Below are positions 58,542 through 64,000 of a stretch of 64,000 bases of DNA, piece after piece. Positions within the stretch are counted from its first letter, which is position 1; every line of letters begins with the position of its first letter. Under the pieces are notes generated by a model, which worked only from the letters and a program-made list of their open reading frames with translations, had not been told where the DNA came from and searched no databases. Location of the stretch: the NCBI GenBank assembly GCA_020632795.1, contig JACKEV010000020.1:1-64000 (forward strand), read 5' to 3'. The stretch is from Alphaproteobacteria bacterium. GTDB taxonomy: Bacteria > Myxococcota_A > UBA796 > CAJQPC01. Made by a program: the position numbers and the translations under genes.

Positions 58542-58622
58542 GGCCCCTCCCTAATCTGCGGGACGCCCGCGCGCCCCTCGGGGGTCGGCAGGTTAGAGGT
58601 CCCCTCCCCCTTGGAGAACGTG

Positions 58623-59567
58623 ATGCGCCTGCTCCTCCCGCTCGTCTTCGCAGCGCTCGCCGGTGACGCCCCCGCCGGCTACTACCACCCCGATCGGGTG
58701 GCCGCCTCCAGCCTGACCTTCGCCCGCTACGCCGAGGCGCTGGGTCCGAAGTTCGAGGAGGTCCAGGGCACCCTGGCCCGCACCGGCGAGGACCTGGCTG
58801 AGCTGGAGCAGGCCCTGCTGCTGGCCGGCGACCGCGCCCCGGAGGGCACCCGCGCCTGGTACGAGGACCAGCGCCGCAAGCTCACCCACGGCTACCTGCG
58901 CACCCAGGCCCACGTCTCCTTCCTGGAGGAGGACTCCCTGGCCACCTTCAGCGCGGCGATGGAGCGCGCCCTGGCCGACGTGGGCGGGCCGTACAGCCTC
59001 ACCGAGTGCGCCGGCGCCACCGGCATCGCCGCGATGACCGGCCCCGGGCGCAGCGGCGCCAGCAAGTGCGAGGGCGTCGACCTCAACGACCCGATCGCGA
59101 AGGCGATGGACGCCGACGCCGCCCTGACGAAGGCGGTCGACGAGATCCTCGGCGTCGAGTGGCCCGAGGTCGCCCCCGAGCCCGCGCCCCAGCCGCTCAT
59201 CGCCATCACCGGCACCGCCGAGGTCGTCGCGCTCGCCCCCCTGGCCCGCGCCCTCATCGGCGACAAGCTCGACGCCCACGCCGCGCAGTTCGAGGCCGAG
59301 CTGGCCCCCCTGGAGCGCGGCATCGAGAGCAAGGACGCCGAGGCCATCGAGGCCGCCGCGCAGGTCCGCGCGCGCTACGAGGCCGCGGTCACCGCCGAGG
59401 GCCAGGCCCTGCTCGCCGCCCTGGACAAGCGCGCCCCCAAGCTCAACAAGGAGCTGGCCCTCTGCGTGAACCCCCAGAGCCTCGGTGGCTGCGAGGGCCC
59501 CGCCCCCAGCGAGGCGCTGCTGAACCTGTTGGCCCAGGACAAGAAGCTGTTGAAGTCGCTGAAGTAG
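58623..59567 (+). CDS. Exported helical protein of unknown function
   Basis: 314 residues with a signal peptide (MRLLLPLVFAALAGDAPA). The mature protein is rich in Ala, Glu and Lys with long amphipathic helices (AAQFEAELAPLERGIESKDA, VRARYEAAVTAEGQALLAAL), and has four cysteines in two pairs (TECAGATG and SKCEG; ALCVNPQ and GGCEG). GGAGAA precedes the ATG by 6 nt. It is divergent from holB and converges with the LptD-like gene over a 3-nt gap. No family recognised. Confidence 0.75.
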   Translation: MRLLLPLVFAALAGDAPAGYYHPDRVAASSLTFARYAEALGPKFEEVQGTLARTGEDLAELEQALLLAGDRAPEGTRAWYEDQRRKLTHGYLRTQAHVSFLEEDSLATFSAAMERALADVGGPYSLTECAGATGIAAMTGPGRSGASKCEGVDLNDPIAKAMDADAALTKAVDEILGVEWPEVAPEPAPQPLIAITGTAEVVALAPLARALIGDKLDAHAAQFEAELAPLERGIESKDAEAIEAAAQVRARYEAAVTAEGQALLAALDKRAPKLNKELALCVNPQSLGGCEGPAPSEALLNLLAQDKKLLKSLK

Positions 59568-59570
59568 CGA

Positions 59571-61262
59571 TCACCTCGAGATCACGGGGCTCAGGCTTCC
59601 CCAGACCGCGACCTGCGGGCCCTCCCGGTCCTCGGCGTAGCCGATCCGCCCGCCCACGGTGACGCAGCCGCAGGCCAGGGAGAGGGAGAGCGAGGCCCCC
59701 GCCGCGGCCACCGCGTCCGGGCGGGCCACCAGGTCGACCCCGGGCTGCCACACACCTCGGCTCCGCTGAAGCTTCAGGTCGGCCGCGGCCACGCCCTGGT
59801 AGACGTCGACGGCGTCCTCCTGGGCCCGCACCCCCGCGGTGGCGCTCAAGATGTCCCCCGAGCGCTGGACCAGACCGACGGCCCGCCACGCGCCATTCCG
59901 CCCCACCCCGGAGCCCCGGACCGACCAGCCGCCCGCGGCCAGGGACACCCCGCCCGCCCAGCCCAGGCCCTCGGTGCCATAGGGCACCCGGGCGTCCAGC
60001 TCCAGGCGCGCTCCTCCGGGCCCCAGCCAGCGGCTCTCCACCGCCGGCCCCAGCCACACCCCCTCCGGGCCCCGCTGGTTCAGCGGGAAGGTCCCCAGCA
60101 GGCCCGCCCAGGCCACGCCGAGGGGGTCGGTGACCGTCAGGGGGACCTCGGCGCGGTCCGGCTGGTGGAAGAGCCCGTCGCCCACGCCGGCCCGAGCGCC
60201 CAGGACCAGCTCATGCCGCCAGCGGCCGTGGTCCGCCCACATCGGCAGCCCCGCGCCCAGCTCCGCGCGGCCCTCCAGGCCCCGGTCCGGGCCCATCGCC
60301 CGCCCCTCCCCCAGCGCGGACAGCTCCACCGGCCCGAGGTGATGCAGGGTCGCGGCGGAGGCGCCGATCTCCCCGGTGAGGCTGCGGGCCCCGACCGCCG
60401 CGTCGCCGCGCGCCCAGCTCGTCAGCCGCACCGGCCCCAGGGCGCGGGCCTCGTCCCGCACGAGCAGCGAGGCCACGCCGTCGGTCTGCGGGGCCTGCTC
60501 CTGCCAGCCGGTCCACTGGAGCCGGGCAGGCCCCCAGCCCAGGGCCGCGCGGTGGGTGCTCCAGGGCTGCCCCCGGTAGAGCACGTCCCCGCTGTAGTCG
60601 TCCAGGTAGGTCCCGTCGGAGACCCACCAGCCGGAGGCGGCGGCCTCGAAGCGCCCCGCGCTGGCGGTGGCTGTCCCCTCCAGGAGGCCCCGGGGGGCCT
60701 TCTCGGCCCGATCCCAGCCCGCCGCACCGGACACCTCCACCGCGGTCCCCTCGCCTTCGAGGTCCACCCCGGCCCGACCCCGGAAGCCCCGGTTCATGCT
60801 CCACCCCGGGGCCACGGTGAGCCGCCCCGCGCCCACCCGCAGCCAGAGGGGCAGCGCCGCCTCCAGGCCGTTCGCGCCCCGACCGATGGCCGGCAGCGAC
60901 ACCCCGGCGCGGCGCTGGGACAGCCGCAGGCGGCCCGCCGGCCAGGCGAACACCGGCACGCGCCCCAGGGTCACCCGGCCGCCGGTGAAGCGCAGCGCGT
61001 CGTCCTCGACCCAGGCCTCCCGTGCGGTCAGGGCCCAGATGCCTCCGCCGCAGGCGCCGCAGGGCTCCAGGCGGGGGGCCTCCAGGTAGAGCGGCTCGCC
61101 GTAGGCCCAGCGCATGCGCTCTGCGGTCAGGGCGGCGTTGCCCATGTACAGCCGGACGTCCCCCGCGGCCTCGACCCCCTCGACGGTGCCGGTGATGTGG
61201 TCGGCGAGAACCTCGACCTCAGCGGCGAGCGCGCTCCCCACGGCCAGCCACTCCGGCCCCAA
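59571..61262 (-). CDS. LptD/OstA-like outer-membrane protein (short)
   Basis: 563 residues. The N-terminal 110 residues have the OstA/LptA-like pattern (EVLADHITGTVEGVEAAGDVRL, AREAWVEDDALRFTGGRV), then PVFAWPAGRLRLSQRRAGVSLP, which matches the junction into the LptD barrel, and a run of Trp/Gly-rich strands to the end. Canonical LptD is longer (750-800), so the barrel may be reduced. TTG 61262 is used, 3 nt after the folC stop; the export signal is weak and short (GPEWLAVGSALA). LptD inserts LPS in the outer membrane; whether this copy does is unknown. Confidence 0.72.
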   Translation of the reverse strand: MGPEWLAVGSALAAEVEVLADHITGTVEGVEAAGDVRLYMGNAALTAERMRWAYGEPLYLEAPRLEPCGACGGGIWALTAREAWVEDDALRFTGGRVTLGRVPVFAWPAGRLRLSQRRAGVSLPAIGRGANGLEAALPLWLRVGAGRLTVAPGWSMNRGFRGRAGVDLEGEGTAVEVSGAAGWDRAEKAPRGLLEGTATASAGRFEAAASGWWVSDGTYLDDYSGDVLYRGQPWSTHRAALGWGPARLQWTGWQEQAPQTDGVASLLVRDEARALGPVRLTSWARGDAAVGARSLTGEIGASAATLHHLGPVELSALGEGRAMGPDRGLEGRAELGAGLPMWADHGRWRHELVLGARAGVGDGLFHQPDRAEVPLTVTDPLGVAWAGLLGTFPLNQRGPEGVWLGPAVESRWLGPGGARLELDARVPYGTEGLGWAGGVSLAAGGWSVRGSGVGRNGAWRAVGLVQRSGDILSATAGVRAQEDAVDVYQGVAAADLKLQRSRGVWQPGVDLVARPDAVAAAGASLSLSLACGCVTVGGRIGYAEDREGPQVAVWGSLSPVISR

Positions 61263-61265
61263 CGG

Positions 61266-62549
61266 TCACGACGCCTGGGGGTGCAGATCGAGGACCGCGC
61301 CGACCAGGTACAGGCTGCCGGCCACCACGGTGAGGCCCTCGCCGCCGCGGGCCAGGGGCAGCGCCTGCTCGATGGGCCCCGCGGGCATCACCGGCACGTC
61401 CAGGCCCACCAGCGCCTCCGCGACCTTGCCCGGCGACATCGAGCGGGGGTGCCCGCAGGAGGTGGTGAGGATGCGGTCGACCTCGGGGGCGAGGGCGGCG
61501 GCGATCGAGCGGATCTCCTTGTCCTCGGAGACGCCGAAGACCAGCGTGCGACGCCGATCCCGGGGCAGCTCGCGCAGGTAGGCGGCCAGGCGCTCGGCGC
61601 CGCTGGTGTTGTGGGCGCCGTCGACCAGCAGGTCCGACGCCAGCCACTGGCAGCGCCCGGGGTGCAGGACGTCCTGGAGCCCCTGGCGCAGCGCGGCCTC
61701 GCCCACCCGGAGGTCGGGCTTGCGCGCCCCCAGCGCCTCCAGCACGGCGACGGCGACCGCGGCGTTGTCCACCTGATGGGCCCCGTCCAGCCCCACCGAG
61801 AGCCCGGCGAGCGCGCGCCCGGGGCCCCGCCAGGTGAAGCTGCGCGGGGTGCCCTCGCCGGTGAAGTCCTCGCCCAGCACCTGCATCGGGCAGCCCCGGT
61901 CGGCGGCCATCGGGCGCAGCACGCGCAGGGCGTCGCGGCTCACCCGGCCGATGACCACCGGCACGCCAGCCTTGAAGATGCCGGCCTTCTCGGCGGCGAC
62001 CGAGGGGATGTCGGGCCCGAGGCGGTCGCAGTGGTCCAGATCGACCGTGGTGATGGCGCAGACCTCGGGCCGCACGACGTTGGTGGCGTCCAGCCGGCCC
62101 CCGAGCCCCACCTCGACCACCGCGACGTCCACCCGCTGGCGCACGAACCACACGAAGGCCGCCACGATCATCAGCTCGAAGTAGGTCAGCGGCGGGGCGC
62201 CGTCGCCCATGTCGGTGAGGTGCGCGCGCGCCCAGGCGGTGGACACCTGGTCCAGCTCGACCAGCAGCGCGGCGAGGTCGTCGTCCGAGATGTCGACGCC
62301 ATCGACCCGGATGCGCTCGTTCACGCTGCGCAGGTGCGGCGAGAGGGTGAGGCCGACCTTGAGGCCCTGGGCCCGCAGGCCGGAGGCCACCAGGCTCGCC
62401 ACGCTGCCCTTGCCGTTGGTGCCCCCGATGTGCACCACGGGCACGGCGAGGTGCGGGTCTCCCAGCTCCCGCAGCAGGCGGGTCACCCGGTCCAGCCCCA
62501 TGCGGATGCCCGCCGCGATGTGCCGGGTCAGCACGGGGTGGGTGATCAC
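61266..62549 (-). CDS. folC: Folylpolyglutamate synthase / dihydrofolate synthase
   Basis: 427 residues. The P-loop HIGGTNGKGS (Lys48), SPHLRSVNERIRVDG, EVGLGGRLDATNVV, DHCDRLG and VDGAHNTSGAERLAAYL are the family blocks. The enzyme adds glutamate to dihydropteroate or folates. GTG 62549 overlaps the accD stop (GTGA). The accD-folC pair is conserved in many bacteria; here an LptD-like gene completes the operon. Confidence 0.95.
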   Translation of the reverse strand: MITHPVLTRHIAAGIRMGLDRVTRLLRELGDPHLAVPVVHIGGTNGKGSVASLVASGLRAQGLKVGLTLSPHLRSVNERIRVDGVDISDDDLAALLVELDQVSTAWARAHLTDMGDGAPPLTYFELMIVAAFVWFVRQRVDVAVVEVGLGGRLDATNVVRPEVCAITTVDLDHCDRLGPDIPSVAAEKAGIFKAGVPVVIGRVSRDALRVLRPMAADRGCPMQVLGEDFTGEGTPRSFTWRGPGRALAGLSVGLDGAHQVDNAAVAVAVLEALGARKPDLRVGEAALRQGLQDVLHPGRCQWLASDLLVDGAHNTSGAERLAAYLRELPRDRRRTLVFGVSEDKEIRSIAAALAPEVDRILTTSCGHPRSMSPGKVAEALVGLDVPVMPAGPIEQALPLARGGEGLTVVAGSLYLVGAVLDLHPQAS

Positions 62550-63439
62550 TCCTCGGCCTCCTCGAGCTTGATCACCTGGCGGGCGCCCATCCACAGCAGC
62601 AGCGCCACGAGGGTCTCCCGGAGCTGGTCGCGGTGGACGATGCGGTCGATCATGCCGTGCTCCAGCAGGTACTCGCTGGTCTGGAAGCCCTCGGGCAGGG
62701 CCTCGCCGATGGTCTGCTCGATGACCCGGGGCCCGGCGAAGCCGATCAGGGCGTCGGGCTCGGCCAGGATGACGTCCCCCAGCATGGCGAACGACGCGGC
62801 GACGCCGCCGGTCGTGGGGTGGGTCAACAGCGAGATGTAGGGCTGGCCGGCCTCGTCGCGCAGCCGGGCGAGGGCCGCGCAGGTCTTGGCCATCTGCATC
62901 AGGGAGAGGATGCCCTCCTGCATGCGGGCGCCGCCCGAGGAGGAGATGACGATGGCCGGCACGCGGCGCTCGGTGGCCCGCTCGAACAGCCGGGTGATGC
63001 ACTCGCCCACCACCGAGCCCATCGAGCCGCCCATGAAGCGGAAGTCGAAGGCGCCCAGCTCCACGTCGATGCCGTCGATGCTGCAGGAGCCGGCGAGGAA
63101 CGCGTCCCACTCCCCCACCTTCTGCTGGGACCTGACCAGGCGCTGGGTGTAGGGCTTGGAGTCGACGAAGCCCAGCGGATCGCCCGGGGCGAGGTGGGCG
63201 TCGTGGCGGCGCCAGGAGCCCTCGTCGATCAGGAGCAGCACCCGCTCCCGCGCCCCCAGCTTGAAGTGGTGGGCGCAGTGCATGCAGACCTGGTGGCGAT
63301 CCGCCAGGACCGGCCGGTAGAGGATCTCGCTGCAGCTCGGGCAGCGGGTCCACAGATCCTTGTCCGCGACGCGGGAAGGAGCGCGGTTCCGCAGCGGCTT
63401 GGGCGGCTGCTCGAACCAGCGGTTGCCGGTGTCGCTCAT
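62546..63439 (-). CDS. accD: Acetyl-CoA carboxylase carboxyltransferase subunit beta
   Basis: 297 residues. The zinc ribbon uses Cys33, Cys36, Cys52 and Cys55 (CPSC, CMHC). Carboxyltransferase motifs SSSGGARMQEGILSLMQMAKT and LTHPTTGGVAASFAMLGDVI follow. With the alpha subunit (not in the window) it moves the carboxyl group from biotin to acetyl-CoA, the first step of fatty acid synthesis. GGAGAT is 5 nt before the ATG; GGTTAG about 35 nt upstream may be the -10. First gene of accD-folC-lptD-like. Confidence 0.95.
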   Translation of the reverse strand: MSDTGNRWFEQPPKPLRNRAPSRVADKDLWTRCPSCSEILYRPVLADRHQVCMHCAHHFKLGARERVLLLIDEGSWRRHDAHLAPGDPLGFVDSKPYTQRLVRSQQKVGEWDAFLAGSCSIDGIDVELGAFDFRFMGGSMGSVVGECITRLFERATERRVPAIVISSSGGARMQEGILSLMQMAKTCAALARLRDEAGQPYISLLTHPTTGGVAASFAMLGDVILAEPDALIGFAGPRVIEQTIGEALPEGFQTSEYLLEHGMIDRIVHRDQLRETLVALLLWMGARQVIKLEEAEE

Positions 63440-63493
63440 CCTGATCTCCGGGGGCTTGAAGGTCCCAACCTAACCGGGCGGCCCTCCGGGAGG

Positions 63494-64000
63494 CTACCAG
63501 CGACCCAGGCCATCCAGCGCCCCGACCACCGCGTCGTGCACCGCGGGTCGAAGATCCCGGATGCGGATGTCGTCCACGGAGGGGTGGACGCGGTTGGTAA
63601 GCAGGGCGACGACGACCTGCTGCCGGGGCGCGATCCAGAGGGAGGTCCCGGTGAAGCCCAGGTGCCCCACCGCGTCGCTGGGGAAGCGCGCCCCCGACGA
63701 GGAGTTCTCGCCCTCGCGCCCGTCCCAGCCCAGCCAGTGGGAGCCCACCCCCCGGGTGGTCCAGGCGCGCCGGATGGCGTCCCCCGCCAGCGGCCCCCGG
63801 CCGTGGAAGGCGTCGAGGAAGGTCTGCCCGGCCAGGCCGACCGCCGCGGCGTCCCCGAACAGCCCGGCGTGGCTGGAGACCCCGCCCATGCTGGCGCAGT
63901 TCAGGTCGTGGACCTGCCCGACGATCACCCCGCCCCGGCGCGGGCACCGCTCGGTGGCCGCCGCGCGGGGGCTTCCCCACACCAGGCCCGTCCAGCCCGC
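63494..64000 (-). CDS. Beta-lactamase-family serine hydrolase, C-terminal part
   Basis: 169 codons are visible; the frame remains open to base 64000, so the N-terminus with the SxxK and YxN motifs lies outside. VGQVHDLNCASMGGVSSHAGLFGDA and HLGFTGTSLWIAPRQQVVVALLTNRV are typical of class C beta-lactamase/penicillin-binding-like hydrolases, the HLGFTGTS segment corresponding to the KTG box. These include esterases and peptidoglycan enzymes. It is upstream of accD on the same strand with a 54-nt gap. Confidence 0.85.
   Translation of the reverse strand, partial: AGWTGLVWGSPRAAATERCPRRGGVIVGQVHDLNCASMGGVSSHAGLFGDAAAVGLAGQTFLDAFHGRGPLAGDAIRRAWTTRGVGSHWLGWDGREGENSSSGARFPSDAVGHLGFTGTSLWIAPRQQVVVALLTNRVHPSVDDIRIRDLRPAVHDAVVGALDGLGRW

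Overview
GC-rich (roughly 70-75%), gene-dense bacterial chromosome with no rRNA, tRNA, CRISPR array or intact insertion sequence visible. The gene content suggests a didermic, predatory or soil/aquatic deltaproteobacterial-type lineage, most likely Myxococcota: about sixteen lipoproteins, MopE-type 'putative metal-binding' repeat proteins, FG-GAP/ASPIC-UnbV and thrombospondin-3 repeat proteins, copper type II monooxygenase-like lipoproteins, an LptD-like outer-membrane protein and a DUF4157 (eCIS-core) protein. This placement is inference from content; no phylogenetic marker was searched.

Layout. 1-3.4 kb: two coupled fatty acyl-AMP ligase-type enzymes (the second runs off the window) and a SnoaL-like protein. 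3.6-10.7 kb: a Ca-binding thrombospondin-3 repeat protein with a small membrane partner, wecB, then a coupled set of FGE-sulfatase-domain lipoprotein, FG-GAP/UnbV lipoprotein and pentahaem cytochrome c. 10.7-20.2 kb: MopE/FG-GAP lipoprotein, membrane-bound alkaline-phosphatase-superfamily enzyme, quinone oxidoreductase, two LOG-like proteins, a haem-plus-copper monooxygenase-like lipoprotein and an Lgt paralogue. 20.2-28.5 kb: orphan DUF4157 metallopeptidase, lipoproteins, and a CpXC/NADAR pair carrying matching ATTCGAAT palindromes. 26.8-33.9 kb: a putative ECF S-component with an extracytoplasmic domain, a fused double ECF ATPase and EcfT, facing a cobU-cobT-cobS nucleotide-loop operon, so corrinoid or precursor uptake plus salvage is the likely theme. 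A lower-GC 745-bp spacer holding a 38-bp inverted repeat separates the S-component from the ATPase.

34-42.9 kb: stand-alone T4 Rnl1-type RNA ligase, a second copper-monooxygenase-like lipoprotein, a flavin amine oxidase, a LEA14-like lipoprotein, an amidase and an alpha/beta-hydrolase lipoprotein. 43-51.7 kb: a direct-repeat-bounded tandem duplication of a 750-residue exported protein, then an M16 peptidase pair (one active, one lacking the zinc motif). 51.7-64 kb: an aconitase-family hydratase with the swivel domain first, thiD, another MopE-type lipoprotein, a 54-residue basic protein, holB-tatD, accD-folC-lptD-like, and the end of a beta-lactamase-family hydrolase.

Two genome-wide habits stand out. 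Many lipoproteins begin with exceptionally short signal peptides (lipobox Cys at residue 8-14, usually no Lys/Arg). Several genes without a Shine-Dalgarno have a TAnnnT-like -10 hexamer only 6-8 nt before the start codon, as expected for leaderless mRNAs. Genes are very often coupled by ATGA or GTGA overlaps.
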